DNA from: Ureibacillus yapensis
GTDB taxonomy: Bacteria > Bacillota > Bacilli > Bacillales_A > Planococcaceae
Assembly: GCF_003515775.1 (NCBI RefSeq)
Contig: NZ_QWEI01000010.1
Coordinates: 62,001 to 126,000, forward strand
DNA: 64,000 nucleotides
Direction of reading: 5' to 3'
Shown: positions 26,958 through 36,890 of the stretch, one piece after another
How positions within the stretch are numbered: position 1 is the stretch's first letter
Layout: each line of letters opens with the position of its first letter
Notes under the pieces: generated by a model
Database searches by the model: none
What the model saw: only the letters and a program-made list of their open reading frames with translations
What the model was told of the DNA's origin: nothing
Translations under genes and position numbers: made by a program

Positions 26958-28316
26958 ATGAAAACAAAAATTGGCCTGAGTCTAGAGCAAAAAGATGAAA
27001 AGTACTTATGGCATTCCATGAAGCCTTATAATCCTGATTCAACGATGATTATCGAAAAAGCTGATGGCTCTTGGTTGACAGACATTAATGGAAAACGTTA
27101 TTTGGATGCAATGTCTGGGCTTTGGTGTGTTAACGTTGGTTATGGACGTGAGGAAATTGCAAAAGCTGCCTATAATCAATTAATTAATAATAATTATACT
27201 CCTCTTTCGATGAGTCACCCTTCAGCTATTTTATTATCTGAGAAAATCAGCAACTTATTAGGCGATGACTATGTCGTATTCTTTTCGAATAGTGGTTCCG
27301 AAGCTAATGAAACTGCTTTTAAAATTGCGCGCCAATACTTTCAACAAAAGGGCGAAAGCAATCGCTATAAATTTATCTCCCGATACCGGGCATATCATGG
27401 CAATTCGATGGGAGCGCTAGCTGCAACTGGTCAAGCAGATCGTAAATATAGATATGAGCCATTAGCACCCGGTTTCTTGCATGTAAAGGCACCAGATCAA
27501 TATCGTTATCCTGAGGATAGTCAGAATCCTATTGACCTGCCATCTGTGAAAGCGATCGATGAAGTAATGACTTGGGAACATCCTGAAACAATCGCAGCGG
27601 TAATTCTGGAACCTATCATTACAGGTGGTGGAGTGATCATGCCTCCAGATAACTATTTGCAAGGTGTAGAACAAATTTGTAAACATCACGGTGCACTGCT
27701 CATTGTTGATGAGGTAATATGTGGATTCGGACGTACCGGTAAAGCATTTGGACATCAAAATTATGGAATTAAGCCTGATATTGTAACAATGGCAAAAGGT
27801 TTAACAAGTGCATATATGCCACTTTCTGCAACAGCTGTCCGTCGCGAAATTTATGAAGCTTTCATGAATCAAGGAAATTATGATTTCTTCCGTCATGTTA
27901 ATACTTTCGGCGGCTCCCCTGCTGCTTGTGCAGTTTCCTTGAAAAACCTGGAAATAATGGAAAATGAAGATTTATATACTCGCTCGGAAGAGATGGGTGC
28001 AATCTTGCTAAAAGAATTGCAACATAAGTTGAAAAATTACCCCAACATTGGGGATATTCGAGGCAAGGGATTATTAATCGGGATTGAACTTGTATCGAAC
28101 CTAGAAACGAAACAGCCCATTGATGTGTCAATAATTAACGATATTATCGCTCATTGTAAAAATAACGGTCTCATTATAGGTAAAAATGGAGTAACAGTAG
28201 CTGGTTACAACAATGTAATAACATTATCTCCGCCACTTAATATTACCATTGAAGAAAAAGATTTTATAATCACCAACCTAATTCAAGCTATAAAATCAAT
28301 TCTAGGGGGACAGTAA
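26958..28316 (+). CDS. Class III omega-amino-acid:pyruvate aminotransferase
   Basis: A 452-residue PLP enzyme. It shows [44 protein letters not shown] and the PLP lysine in [15 protein letters not shown]. The N terminus ([31 protein letters not shown]) is that of beta-alanine- or taurine-pyruvate aminotransferases and YhxA-like proteins. The alanine dehydrogenase gene two bases downstream suggests pyruvate is the amino acceptor and alanine is recycled. The ribosome binding site is AAAGGGAGTGG. The exact donor (beta-alanine, taurine, 4-aminobutyrate) is not resolved. Confidence 0.88.
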   Translation: MKTKIGLSLEQKDEKYLWHSMKPYNPDSTMIIEKADGSWLTDINGKRYLDAMSGLWCVNVGYGREEIAKAAYNQLINNNYTPLSMSHPSAILLSEKISNLLGDDYVVFFSNSGSEANETAFKIARQYFQQKGESNRYKFISRYRAYHGNSMGALAATGQADRKYRYEPLAPGFLHVKAPDQYRYPEDSQNPIDLPSVKAIDEVMTWEHPETIAAVILEPIITGGGVIMPPDNYLQGVEQICKHHGALLIVDEVICGFGRTGKAFGHQNYGIKPDIVTMAKGLTSAYMPLSATAVRREIYEAFMNQGNYDFFRHVNTFGGSPAACAVSLKNLEIMENEDLYTRSEEMGAILLKELQHKLKNYPNIGDIRGKGLLIGIELVSNLETKQPIDVSIINDIIAHCKNNGLIIGKNGVTVAGYNNVITLSPPLNITIEEKDFIITNLIQAIKSILGGQ

Positions 28317-28317
28317 G

Positions 28318-29445
28318 ATGAGAATTGGCATTCCAAAAGAAATCAAAGTATTTGAACAGCGAGTAGCTATGACTCCATCCGGGGTACTTAGTCTGGTCAA
28401 TAATGGTCACCAAGTCCTGATTGAAACAAATGCCGGTATCGGATCAGGTTTTTCAGACGAAGAGTACAAAGCAGTTGGTGCACAAATTGTCCAAACCGCA
28501 AAAGAAGCTTGGGATTGTGAAATGGTAATGAAGGTTAAGGAACCAATTGAACAAGAATACAAGTATTTCCGTGAAAATTTAATTCTATTTACTTACTTGC
28601 ATTTAGCTGCTGAACCTGAGTTAACACACCACTTATTGGAAAGTAAAGTAACTGCGCTAGCCTATGAAACTGTTCAATTAGCAGACAATTCACTTCCGCT
28701 TCTCACGCCTATGAGCGAAGTTGCAGGACGCATGGCAACCCAAATTGGTGCTCATTATTTATCTAACTCAAATGGCGGTAAAGGTTTACTGCTTGCTGGA
28801 GTACCAGGAGTAAAACGTGGTCGTGTAACTATAATTGGAGGCGGCGTTGTAGGTATGAATGCTGCCATTATAGCTGTTGGTCTAGGAGCTGAAGTTTCAA
28901 TATTGGATGTCAACCCAGCTAGACTTCGAGAATTAAATAATATTTTTGGAAATAGCTTAACAACATTAATATCAAACCCATATTCAATAAATGAAGAGGT
29001 TTCAAAAGCCGATCTTGTTATAGGGGCTGTCCTGATTCCTGGTACAAAAGCGCCCACACTTGTAACGGAAGAAATGGTCAAAAAAATGGAGCCTGGTTCG
29101 GTTATTATCGATGTAGCAATTGATCAGGGAGGCATTGTTGAAACAGCAGACCATGTAACAACACATGAAAACCCAACTTATACAAAGCATGGAGTAATCC
29201 ATTATGCAGTAGGAAACATGCCAGGTGCAGTAGCGAAAACATCAACTATCGCTCTCACAAATGTAACATTACCATATTCTTTACAGATTGCTAATTTAGG
29301 AGTAGAGAAAGCTTTATCACAAAACGAAGCCTTATCCAAGGGTCTAAACACATATAAAGGATATGTAACATATCACAACGTAGCGAAAGCACATAACCTT
29401 TCTTATAAAGCCTATCAACAAATTACTAATGAAGTAATGATTTAA
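28318..29445 (+). CDS. ald: Alanine dehydrogenase
   Basis: A 375-residue NAD-dependent enzyme interconverting L-alanine with pyruvate plus ammonia. It begins [20 protein letters not shown] and shows [13 protein letters not shown] (substrate His), the NAD fold [20 protein letters not shown], and [20 protein letters not shown]. Its ribosome binding site (AGGGGGACAG) lies inside the end of the aminotransferase gene. In this operon it would regenerate pyruvate for the transaminase and release nitrogen as ammonia. Confidence 0.96.
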   Translation: MRIGIPKEIKVFEQRVAMTPSGVLSLVNNGHQVLIETNAGIGSGFSDEEYKAVGAQIVQTAKEAWDCEMVMKVKEPIEQEYKYFRENLILFTYLHLAAEPELTHHLLESKVTALAYETVQLADNSLPLLTPMSEVAGRMATQIGAHYLSNSNGGKGLLLAGVPGVKRGRVTIIGGGVVGMNAAIIAVGLGAEVSILDVNPARLRELNNIFGNSLTTLISNPYSINEEVSKADLVIGAVLIPGTKAPTLVTEEMVKKMEPGSVIIDVAIDQGGIVETADHVTTHENPTYTKHGVIHYAVGNMPGAVAKTSTIALTNVTLPYSLQIANLGVEKALSQNEALSKGLNTYKGYVTYHNVAKAHNLSYKAYQQITNEVMI

Positions 29446-29464
29446 TTTTAAGGGGGATAAATTA

Positions 29465-30979
29465 ATGGCGAACTATACTACTGTGAAGGAATTAACTCAT
29501 TTTATTGGTGGTGAACAAGTACCTGGTACAAGTGGTCGCTTTTCTGATGTATACAATCCGGCATCGGGCGAAGTAATTGGAAGAGTACCTTTAGCTTCAG
29601 TTGCCGAGGTGCAGAATGCAATTCAGAAAGCAAAAGAAGCTTTTCCTGCATGGAGAGATCTAAGTGTTTCAAAGCGAGCTGATATCGTATTAAAATTTCG
29701 CAATCTATTATCGGCAAATACCGAAAAAGTAGTGGAATTAATTTGTACTGAAAGCGGCAAAACGAGAGAAGATGCATTAGGTGAAATTACGCGTGGTCTA
29801 GAATCCGTTGACCTTGCTATCGGTGTACCACATCTAATGAAAGGTGAATATTCTGTAAATGTTGGTGGTGGAATAAATGCATACTCCGCAAAATATCCAT
29901 TAGGCGTTGTTGCTGCAATTGCACCCTTTAATTTTCCAATCATGGTACCTCTTGCGCAAACAAGTATGGCAGTTGCAGTTGGAAATGCCGTGATATTAAA
30001 AGCTTCCGAGCGTGTACCTATGACAGCATTATATATAAGTGAACTTTGGAAACAAGCTGGATTGCCGGATGGAATTTGGTCAGTTGTAAATGGCGATAAA
30101 GATGCCGTTAATGAACTGCTTCAAAATCCAGCGGTTGAAGCAATATCATTTGTTGGTTCAACACCTGTAGCTCGATATATTTACGAAACTAGTGCAAAAC
30201 ATGGTAAACGCGTTGTAGCCTTAGGTGGGGGTAAAAATAACATGGTAGTAATGCCCGACGCTGATTTAGAACAAGTAGTAAACGCTTTTATAAGTGCTGG
30301 TTATGGTGCGGCATCACAACGTTGTATGGCAATTTCCACCCTTATGACAGTAGGTTCGGAAACTGCCGAAAGACTAATTCCAATCTTAAAAGAAAAAATC
30401 AGTGCATTGAAGGTTGGTCATTTTCAAGATGGAGCAGACTTCGGACCTGTTATTTCTTTACAAGCTAAACAAAGCATTCTAAATTCAATAGAAAAAGGTG
30501 AAGCAGAAGGCGCAAAGTTGGTTATTGATGGGCGAAACGAGGAAATAACAAATAACAGTAAAGGATTTTTCCTTGCACCAACTTTATTTGATCATGTAAA
30601 ACCCGGTATGGAAATCTATGAACAAGAGATTTTTGGGCCTGTACGAAATGTGGTACGTGTAGAGACATTAGAAGAAGCAATTCATTTAATCAATCAACAT
30701 GAACTTGGTAATGGCGTAACAATATTTACGAATGACGGTTTAGCTGCACGGAAATTCACAACAGAAATCGATGTCGGGATGGTCGGTGTAAATGTCCCGA
30801 TTCCAATTCCAGTAGGCTATCATAACTTTGCAGGTTTTAAAGATTCAAGATTTGGAGACGGTCAAATGTTTGGACCAGATCAAGTACGTTTCTATACAAA
30901 ATCAAAAATGATTTCAGAGCGTTGGATTGCACCTAGTGAAAACAATAATCTATCATTCGCTTTTCCGAGTAACAAATAG
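29465..30979 (+). CDS. CoA-acylating (methyl)malonate-semialdehyde dehydrogenase family
   Basis: A 504-residue aldehyde dehydrogenase of the MmsA/IolA group. The catalytic cysteine is in the SQRCMAIS segment, which replaces the GQGC of ordinary aldehyde dehydrogenases. FVGSTPVARYIY, GGGKNNMVVMPDAD and EIFGPVRNVVRVETLEEAI are also typical. It would convert malonate semialdehyde to acetyl-CoA, CO2 and NADH, the step after beta-alanine transamination. The ribosome binding site is AAGGGGGAT. It is last in its operon, followed by a hairpin. Confidence 0.9.
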   Translation: MANYTTVKELTHFIGGEQVPGTSGRFSDVYNPASGEVIGRVPLASVAEVQNAIQKAKEAFPAWRDLSVSKRADIVLKFRNLLSANTEKVVELICTESGKTREDALGEITRGLESVDLAIGVPHLMKGEYSVNVGGGINAYSAKYPLGVVAAIAPFNFPIMVPLAQTSMAVAVGNAVILKASERVPMTALYISELWKQAGLPDGIWSVVNGDKDAVNELLQNPAVEAISFVGSTPVARYIYETSAKHGKRVVALGGGKNNMVVMPDADLEQVVNAFISAGYGAASQRCMAISTLMTVGSETAERLIPILKEKISALKVGHFQDGADFGPVISLQAKQSILNSIEKGEAEGAKLVIDGRNEEITNNSKGFFLAPTLFDHVKPGMEIYEQEIFGPVRNVVRVETLEEAIHLINQHELGNGVTIFTNDGLAARKFTTEIDVGMVGVNVPIPIPVGYHNFAGFKDSRFGDGQMFGPDQVRFYTKSKMISERWIAPSENNNLSFAFPSNK

Positions 30980-30988
30980 CAAATAATA

Positions 30989-31024
30989 ATGGTGGTGATC
31001 AGCAAATAGCTTTTCACCACCATT
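30989..31024. terminator. Hairpin between the dehydrogenase gene and pheT
   Basis: AATGGTGGTGA (30989-30999) pairs with TTCACCACCATT (31013-31024). The T-run is weak on both strands, but the position between convergent genes fits a bidirectional terminator. Confidence 0.6.
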
Positions 31025-31032
31025 GAACTTTA

Positions 31033-33438
31033 TTATCTTACTTCCGCACCGGCTTCAGCCAATGCTTTTAATACTTTCTCGTGGGCATTAACTACTTCTT
31101 CGTCCGTTAAAGTACGTTCAGGATTGAAGTAAGTTAAAGAGAAGGCAACTGATTTTTTGTCAGCTTCCATTTTATCTCCTTCATAAACGTCGAACACTTT
31201 TACATCTTTTAATAACTTTGTTCCCGCTTTGCGAATGATTTCGCTAATCTCTCCAGCAGGTGTAGAACGGTCAAGCACCAATGCAATATCGCGAGTAATG
31301 GCCGGGAAGCGTGGAATCGGTTTATAAACGATTTCCTCAACTTCAGCCTCAAGAATAGCTTGCAGGTTGATTTCCGCTACAAATGTTTCTTTTAAGTCGT
31401 ATTTTTTTCGCTCTGCTGGATGAAGTCCGCCGATTAACCCTACTTTTTCTCCATCAAGAAGGATTGCAGCTGTCTGGCCTGGATGAAGACCTTCCACCGT
31501 AGCTTTTTCATAAGTAACACGCTCAGTTAACCCTAGTTTTTCAAATAGGCTTTCAACAATTCCTTTTGCAACAAAGAAATCAACTGTTAGCTTTTCACCT
31601 TGCCATGCATTGTCCACCCATTTTCCTGAAATTACAAGGGCAATGTGTTCTTCTTCATAAGGAAGCTCTTCTGCCGTTTGGCCAAGGAATACAGAACCGA
31701 CCTCATACAAAGCCACCGAATCCGCTTTACGAGCGACATTATAGCTTGCCGTTTCCACTAAATGCGGAATCAGACTTTGGCGTAAAATCGAACGCTCTTC
31801 ACTCATCGGCATCAAAAGTTTTGTCGTTGCTTCCGCTTTGAATGCAAACTTTTGAGCAAGCTCCTCGGAAGTTAATGAATATGTCACCGCTTGGTAAAGA
31901 CCTGCGCCTTCCATGACATTCCGTGCTATGCGGCGTTTGGCTTGGTAAGAAGTTAATCCGCCTACTTGTTCATAATTTACCGGCAATGTCATTGGAATCT
32001 CGTCATAACCATAAAGACGGGCGATTTCTTCGACAATATCTTCTTCGATTTTAATATCCTGCCGACGTGTCGGTACATCGATGATTAAAAATCCGTTGGC
32101 CGCTTCCACATCAAATTTTAAACGATTTAAAATTTCCAGCATATCCTCCAAGGAGATTTTCATGCCAAGACGGGCATTGATAAAGTCTGGAGACACAACA
32201 ACTCGTGCAGGTGTTTTATCGAGATCATCCACCGCTACTGTCCCTTCCAGCACTTCCCCGCCGGCAAGCTCTTGCAATAGCTGCGCAGCTCGTTCAGCTG
32301 CCAAAAGTACACGGTTTGGATCCACGCCTTTTTCGAATCGTGCAGAAGAATCCGAACGCAAACCTAATTCTTTTGATGTGCGTCGAACCGAAAATCCTTC
32401 AAAGTACGCAGCTTCAATGACAACAGTAGTTGTGTCGCTTGTTACTTCCGAATTGGCTCCACCCATAACCCCGGCAATGGCAACCGGTTCTTCGCCGTTT
32501 GTAATAACCAAGTTATGAGCTTTTAATGTACGTTCCTGATCATCCAATGTGATGATTTTTTCGCCTTCTTTTGCCAATCGTACAACGATTTCATTTGTTT
32601 TTAAGGCATCATAGTCGAAAGCATGAAGCGGTTGGCCATACTCCATTAGGATGTAGTTGGTAATATCGACAACATTGTTGTGCGGACGTACGCCAGCCGC
32701 CATTAAATAATGCTGCAGCCATAGAGGCGATTGCGCGATTTTTACATTTTTTACGACTTTCGCAGCATATAACGGATTTTCTTTTGCCTCCACGCGCACC
32801 TGGATATAATCTTCCGCTTTTTCGGAAGTTGTATTGTATTGTATTTCCGGTAAGTTTACTTCTTGTGATAAAATCGCTGCAACTTCATATGCAACCCCAA
32901 GCATCGACAACGCATCGGAACGGTTCGGTGTCAATCCGAGTTCCAAAACAGTATCCCGCAAGCCAATTAACTCAAGTGCATCACTGCCTGGAACAGCATC
33001 TTCCGGCAATACATAAATTCCATCAGCATAATCTTTTGGTACAACACGGCCTTCGATTCCAAGTTCTTGCAGGGAACAGATCATTCCGTTCGATTCCTGC
33101 CCGCGCATTTTGGCTTTCTTGATTTTCACACCACCCGGAAGACGCGCTCCAGGTAATGCCACAATTACTTTTTGCCCCGCAGCAACGTTTGGCGCACCGC
33201 AAATAATCTGGCGCACATCACCTTCGCCTACCTCAACTTGGCACACATTTAATTTATCCGCGTCAGGGTGTTTTTCTTTTGAAACCACATACCCGACCAC
33301 CACATTTGTCATACCTTGCGAACGATCGATGACAGCATCAACTTCAATGCCTGAACGTGTAATTTTTTCAGCTAAATCCTGTGGTGCTAAATGATCTATA
33401 TCAACATATTGTTTTAACCAATTCAATGAAACCAACAT
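31033..33438 (-). CDS. pheT: Phenylalanine-tRNA ligase beta subunit
   Basis: An 801-residue beta subunit of the alpha2-beta2 synthetase. In order: an N-terminal EMAP-like tRNA-binding domain (about 40-155), B3/B4 editing domain, B5 domain, catalytic-like core and a C-terminal anticodon-binding FDX-ACB domain (RFPAITRDIALVLDR...). The ATG has GAGGGGG. It starts three bases after pheS and is co-transcribed with it under a T-box. Confidence 0.98.
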   Translation of the reverse strand: MLVSLNWLKQYVDIDHLAPQDLAEKITRSGIEVDAVIDRSQGMTNVVVGYVVSKEKHPDADKLNVCQVEVGEGDVRQIICGAPNVAAGQKVIVALPGARLPGGVKIKKAKMRGQESNGMICSLQELGIEGRVVPKDYADGIYVLPEDAVPGSDALELIGLRDTVLELGLTPNRSDALSMLGVAYEVAAILSQEVNLPEIQYNTTSEKAEDYIQVRVEAKENPLYAAKVVKNVKIAQSPLWLQHYLMAAGVRPHNNVVDITNYILMEYGQPLHAFDYDALKTNEIVVRLAKEGEKIITLDDQERTLKAHNLVITNGEEPVAIAGVMGGANSEVTSDTTTVVIEAAYFEGFSVRRTSKELGLRSDSSARFEKGVDPNRVLLAAERAAQLLQELAGGEVLEGTVAVDDLDKTPARVVVSPDFINARLGMKISLEDMLEILNRLKFDVEAANGFLIIDVPTRRQDIKIEEDIVEEIARLYGYDEIPMTLPVNYEQVGGLTSYQAKRRIARNVMEGAGLYQAVTYSLTSEELAQKFAFKAEATTKLLMPMSEERSILRQSLIPHLVETASYNVARKADSVALYEVGSVFLGQTAEELPYEEEHIALVISGKWVDNAWQGEKLTVDFFVAKGIVESLFEKLGLTERVTYEKATVEGLHPGQTAAILLDGEKVGLIGGLHPAERKKYDLKETFVAEINLQAILEAEVEEIVYKPIPRFPAITRDIALVLDRSTPAGEISEIIRKAGTKLLKDVKVFDVYEGDKMEADKKSVAFSLTYFNPERTLTDEEVVNAHEKVLKALAEAGAEVR

Positions 33439-33441
33439 GTC

Positions 33442-34482
33442 TTATACCCCCTCTGTTCTATGGAATTGTGCCAGGAATCGATTGTCGTTTGTATAGAAAT
33501 GTCGAATGTCGTCCACTCCGTATTTCAACATGGCAATACGTTCTGCTCCGATGCCGAATGCAAAACCGGAGAATTTTTTCGAATCGTATCCACCCATTTC
33601 CAATACGTTCGGGTGAACCATTCCGCCACCTAAAATTTCAATCCAGCCCGTGTGTTTACATACATTACACCCAGAGCCGCCGCATTTATGGCAAGACACG
33701 TCTACTTCAACGGATGGTTCCGTGAATGGGAAGAAACTTGGGCGAAGGCGAATTTCGCGCTCTGCACCAAACATTTTTTTCGCCAAGGCGTCAAGCGTAC
33801 CTTTCAAATCGCTCATGCGAATATCTTCCCCGACAACCAAACCTTCAATTTGCATAAATTGATGTGAATGTGTGGCGTCATCATTGTCGCGGCGGAATAC
33901 TTTTCCTGGGCAAATGATGCGGAAAGGTTCTCCCTTTTTCGCAAGCATCGTACGCGCTTGCACAGGCGATGTATGAGTACGAAGCAGAATTTCTTCCGTT
34001 ATATAGAAAGTATCTTGCATATCACGTGCAGGATGGCCTTTTGGCAAATTCAGCGCCTCGAAGTTGTAGTAATCTTTTTCAACTTCCGGTCCTTCGGCAA
34101 TCTCGTAGCCCATTGAAATAAATAAATCTTCAATTTCTTCGATTACGCGTGTTAGAGGATGACGGTTCCCTTGGCGCACTTTGCGTCCTGGCAACGTAAC
34201 ATCAATTGATTCTTTTTCAAGCTGCTCCTGGATTGCTTGCTCTTCCAAAACAGCGGCTTTTTCTTCCAACTGTGCTGTTACATTTTCGCGTACTGCATTC
34301 ACAAGCGCCCCCATTTTCGGGCGCTCTTCAGGGGATAATTTTCCCATACCCTTTAATAAATCCGTGATTGGACCTTTTTTTCCTAAATACGCAACACGAA
34401 CATCATTTAATTCTTTTAAGTTTGACGCGGCTTGTATCTTCGCTAATGCTTCTTGTTCTAATTGCTTTAATTGTTGCTCCAC
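33442..34482 (-). CDS. pheS: Phenylalanine-tRNA ligase alpha subunit
   Basis: A 346-residue catalytic subunit. It has an N-terminal coiled coil, the class II core with motif 2 ([22 protein letters not shown]), a Cys-rich [12 protein letters not shown] insert usual in Bacillales and motif 3 ([14 protein letters not shown]). The start is GTG after AAGGAGG. It is followed at once by pheT. Confidence 0.98.
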   Translation of the reverse strand: MEQQLKQLEQEALAKIQAASNLKELNDVRVAYLGKKGPITDLLKGMGKLSPEERPKMGALVNAVRENVTAQLEEKAAVLEEQAIQEQLEKESIDVTLPGRKVRQGNRHPLTRVIEEIEDLFISMGYEIAEGPEVEKDYYNFEALNLPKGHPARDMQDTFYITEEILLRTHTSPVQARTMLAKKGEPFRIICPGKVFRRDNDDATHSHQFMQIEGLVVGEDIRMSDLKGTLDALAKKMFGAEREIRLRPSFFPFTEPSVEVDVSCHKCGGSGCNVCKHTGWIEILGGGMVHPNVLEMGGYDSKKFSGFAFGIGAERIAMLKYGVDDIRHFYTNDNRFLAQFHRTEGV

Positions 34483-34639
34483 GTGTATAACCTCCTTAAG
34501 TGACTTTGGTTTGTAATGATTTCGTCTGAAGATGGCTGATTGTTAATGTTTCAAATTTGAAAAGATCGCTTTTTTCCTTGCGATTCTCGGAACTCTATTG
34601 TGAATGGCTCACGTTTCAAAAATTATCCAAAACACAAAA

Positions 34640-34910
34640 AAGCCTCGCCCCCAAAAAAGGGACGAGGACTAAGTTCGCGGTACCACCCTAGTTATTGCTT
34701 AGATTTGCAATCACTTCATTGACATAACGACTCGATTGGCCGGCTTTCCTTTCACAATTTACTGATCCCGGAAGCTGCTTGTGGGGTGAACTTCAATAAT
34801 TTCGACAATACATAAGCTTTCAATCTACGGCCTATGTTCCCTGGAAAGTCGCTCAACTATTTACTCTTCCCACTACTAACGCATTTTTTATTCGTATGAT
34901 TTATTAATAC
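34640..34910 (-). promoter_or_regulatory. T-box leader of pheST
   Basis: The minus-strand leader contains stem I with AGTA and GAA elements, a candidate phenylalanine specifier TTC (34788-34790), the conserved T-box GGGTGGTACCGCG (about 34675-34688) and a terminator (CCTCG.CCC paired, 34643-34667, then TTTTTT). Uncharged tRNA-Phe should stabilise the antiterminator and switch pheST on. The specifier assignment is by inspection. Confidence 0.93.
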
Positions 34911-34916
34911 TTCATC

Positions 34917-34945
34917 ATTTTAATAGATAACGGGAAACGTTTCAA
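34917..34945 (-). promoter_or_regulatory. Sigma-A promoter of pheST
   Basis: TTGAAA (34940-34945), a 17-base spacer and TAAAAT (34917-34922) on the minus strand, just upstream of the T-box leader. Confidence 0.65.
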
Positions 34946-35043
34946 GTATTGCTAACAAGAAGAAATAGCTCTTTCCGCAAATTTCATTATAGTCAAATAA
35001 AATTAACTTTAAACTTTCCAATATGTACGATGTGGACCAGTGC

Positions 35044-35265
35044 TTATTCAGAAGATCCAGGACTGCCAACTTTCTCGCGTTGTTCCTGTGCTTCTTTCGG
35101 GATTCCTACGTTCTCTGTATCGACTCCACCATTCGATCTTCCATATTTGTTGGGATCGTATGCATTGTAAAATGCCAAAATGGCAATCACCACTGCTAAA
35201 GCAGCTGCACAGAGACCTATTCCCATAAAAATAGCGAATTTTTTGCCGTTCTTTTCTTTAGCCAT
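35044..35265 (-). CDS. Small single-pass membrane protein
   Basis: A 73-residue protein: basic N terminus (MAKEKNGKKF), one transmembrane helix (about 10-33) and a hydrophilic tail with Gly, Pro and acidic residues, presumably outside the cell. A good GGAGGT site precedes the ATG. It lies between the rRNA methylase gene and pheS. I do not recognise a named family. Confidence 0.75.
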   Translation of the reverse strand: MAKEKNGKKFAIFMGIGLCAAALAVVIAILAFYNAYDPNKYGRSNGGVDTENVGIPKEAQEQREKVGSPGSSE

Positions 35266-35386
35266 CGTAAACCTCCGAATATTATTTTGAACTTTCCATC
35301 AATGGGAGGATGATTTCAACTATTTTCAAAGCATGCATATGTATGGATTTTATCATGAATTGAGATTTCTTTCCATTGCCTTTCAT

Positions 35387-35418
35387 TAAAAAAACGGTTC
35401 ACGAGAAATGAACCGTTT
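35387..35418 (-). terminator. Terminator of the rRNA methyltransferase gene
   Basis: AACGGTTCA (35393-35401) pairs with TGAACCGTT (35409-35417). The minus strand follows with TTTTTTT. Confidence 0.9.
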
Positions 35419-35426
35419 CAGCATAC

Positions 35427-36188
35427 TTACTTTACAAATTGGTATAGGAGTATTCCTGTTGCAACCGCTACATTCAATGACTCTGCTTGTCCGAAGATAG
35501 GAATGATAACATTCTGATCAGTTTTGCCAAGCAGTTGCGGGTGAATGCCGCTTCCTTCATTGCCAACAATCAAGGCAAAGCTGTTGCCGGTCTCAACGGC
35601 TGTATATTCGACAGCTTCCTGCAATGCCGTACCATATACCTTCACACCATTTTCCTTTAAATCCTCTATCCATTCAGCCAATTCCCCGCGAACCACGGGA
35701 ATATGGAAATGAGATCCTTGTGCTGAGCGCAGCGTTTTCGGATTATAAGCATCCGCGCATCCTTTTCCCAAGACAACTGCATCCAAGCCTGCCGCATCTG
35801 CAGTACGAATCATGGTTCCAATATTTCCTGGGTCTTGTACAGCATCCACCAATAAAAATTTCTTCCACTTTAGCTTGTCTGCATCTTCCACTTGGTATTG
35901 CTTGCAATGCGCGAAAATCCCCTGCGAGGTTTCCGTTTCCGCAAGTTCCTTCGCAATGGGTTGTGTCACTTCTACCAGCGTCACTTCATCAATATCCCAA
36001 AGCAGCGGCAGATCAACACCTTCACGAACGATTATTTGAACAATTTGCTCTTTATTTTTCAGCGCCTCTTCCACCAAATGGAAGCCCTCTATAATATATT
36101 CGCCTGATTTATCGCGTTCTTTTCTATTCGTCACAAGTTTTTTCCAATGCTTCACCAGTGCATTTTGTGGAGATTCTATCCTTTTCAT
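35427..36188 (-). CDS. SpoU/TrmH-family rRNA 2'-O-methyltransferase (YsgA-like)
   Basis: A 253-residue methyltransferase with an N-terminal substrate-binding domain (SGEYIIEGFHLVEEAL) and the C-terminal knot. The knot motifs are VQDPGNIGTMIRTADAAG, FALIVGNEGSGI and IPIFGQAESLNVAVATGILLY. It is the counterpart of B. subtilis ysgA next to pheS and sspI. The target nucleotide is not known from the sequence. The ribosome binding site is weak (AAGGCGGT, far from the ATG). Confidence 0.93.
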   Translation of the reverse strand: MKRIESPQNALVKHWKKLVTNRKERDKSGEYIIEGFHLVEEALKNKEQIVQIIVREGVDLPLLWDIDEVTLVEVTQPIAKELAETETSQGIFAHCKQYQVEDADKLKWKKFLLVDAVQDPGNIGTMIRTADAAGLDAVVLGKGCADAYNPKTLRSAQGSHFHIPVVRGELAEWIEDLKENGVKVYGTALQEAVEYTAVETGNSFALIVGNEGSGIHPQLLGKTDQNVIIPIFGQAESLNVAVATGILLYQFVK

Positions 36189-36285
36189 AATTGTACAGTT
36201 ACCGCCTTTTCCTTCAATTCTATTTCCTTATCTTACATGAAAAGTCGGGCAGTGTAAAAAAAGTTCTATTTTCGATGAAAAAATT

Positions 36286-36440
36286 TAATCTCCAGCCTCT
36301 TTGGAGATTTTTTTTAGCCGATTCCCTAGCTTCTCAATCTCTTCTTGCGTGATATCCATTCCAAAAGATACACGGAAAAATTGGAAATTATTTATATACA
36401 TGCAAATAATGGTGAGAAACTGTGGACCAATACGAATTTT
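36286..36440 (-). pseudogene. C-terminal gene remnant, possibly class V aminotransferase
   Basis: An open minus-strand frame without a convincing start ends FFRVSFGMDITQEEIEKL, NRLKKISKEAGD and TAA. The RVSFG...TEEEI-like pattern resembles the C terminus of PLP enzymes of the cysteine desulfurase/class V type. Only the last 40 to 50 codons are present. It is debris between ysgA and sspI; the family guess is weak. Confidence 0.4.
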
Positions 36441-36578
36441 GAGCCGATTTATACATAGACAAAAAGTATCTAATAAAATATTTACCTGACTCCAAGTACT
36501 TAATCGCTACCGAACAAAAGGAATAAAAAAGTTTCTCAACTAGTGTAGACCGAATCATAGGAATTACTTTATTTTCTA

Positions 36579-36608
36579 TGTATAGTTTTCATGTGCCGAT
36601 GCAGACTA
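36579..36608 (+). promoter_or_regulatory. Putative sigma-G promoter of sspI
   Basis: TGTATA (36579-36584), a 17-base spacer and CAGACTA (36602-36608) resemble the forespore sigma-G consensus (TGNATA, CATNNTA). The distance to the sspI start is 21 bases. Confidence 0.55.
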
Positions 36609-36629
36609 GTCATAGAGGAGGCGATTGTA

Positions 36630-36839
36630 ATGAATTTTCAAATTAGACAAGCCATTACATCCAATGTGCAAGGTGATAGTGCAGCCGAATTTCGTGATAC
36701 GGTTGAAGATGCGATTGCACGTGGCGATGAACATTTGCTGCCTGGTCTAGGTGTGTTTTTAGAAAAATGGTGGAACACATCTTCACCGGAAGAACAAGAA
36801 GAATTTACGGAAAAACTTTCAAAAGCTTTTCAACATTAA
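36630..36839 (+). CDS. sspI: Small acid-soluble spore protein I
   Basis: A 69-residue minor SASP made in the forespore. The segments NFQIRQAITSNVQG, TVEDAIARGDEHLLPGLGVFLEKWW and a conserved acidic tail match SspI. The ATG at 36630 has GAGGAGG upstream; an earlier in-frame ATG is not used. Its presence shows that the organism forms endospores. A sigma-G-like promoter lies directly upstream. Confidence 0.95.
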   Translation: MNFQIRQAITSNVQGDSAAEFRDTVEDAIARGDEHLLPGLGVFLEKWWNTSSPEEQEEFTEKLSKAFQH

Positions 36840-36847
36840 TGCAAGTC

Positions 36848-36890
36848 AAGGCTGATTGGCGCTTTCAATCCTTTCAGCCTTTTATTTTTT
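36848..36890. terminator. Terminator between sspI and the MarR gene
   Basis: AAGGCTGA (36848-36855) pairs with TCAGCCTT (36874-36881), followed by TTATTTTTT. It serves sspI and may also serve the convergent regulator gene. Confidence 0.7.

Noticed and set aside
33381-33725. Plus-strand frames across pheS/pheT
   Set aside because: They are antisense to well-supported synthetase genes and contain no recognisable domain.
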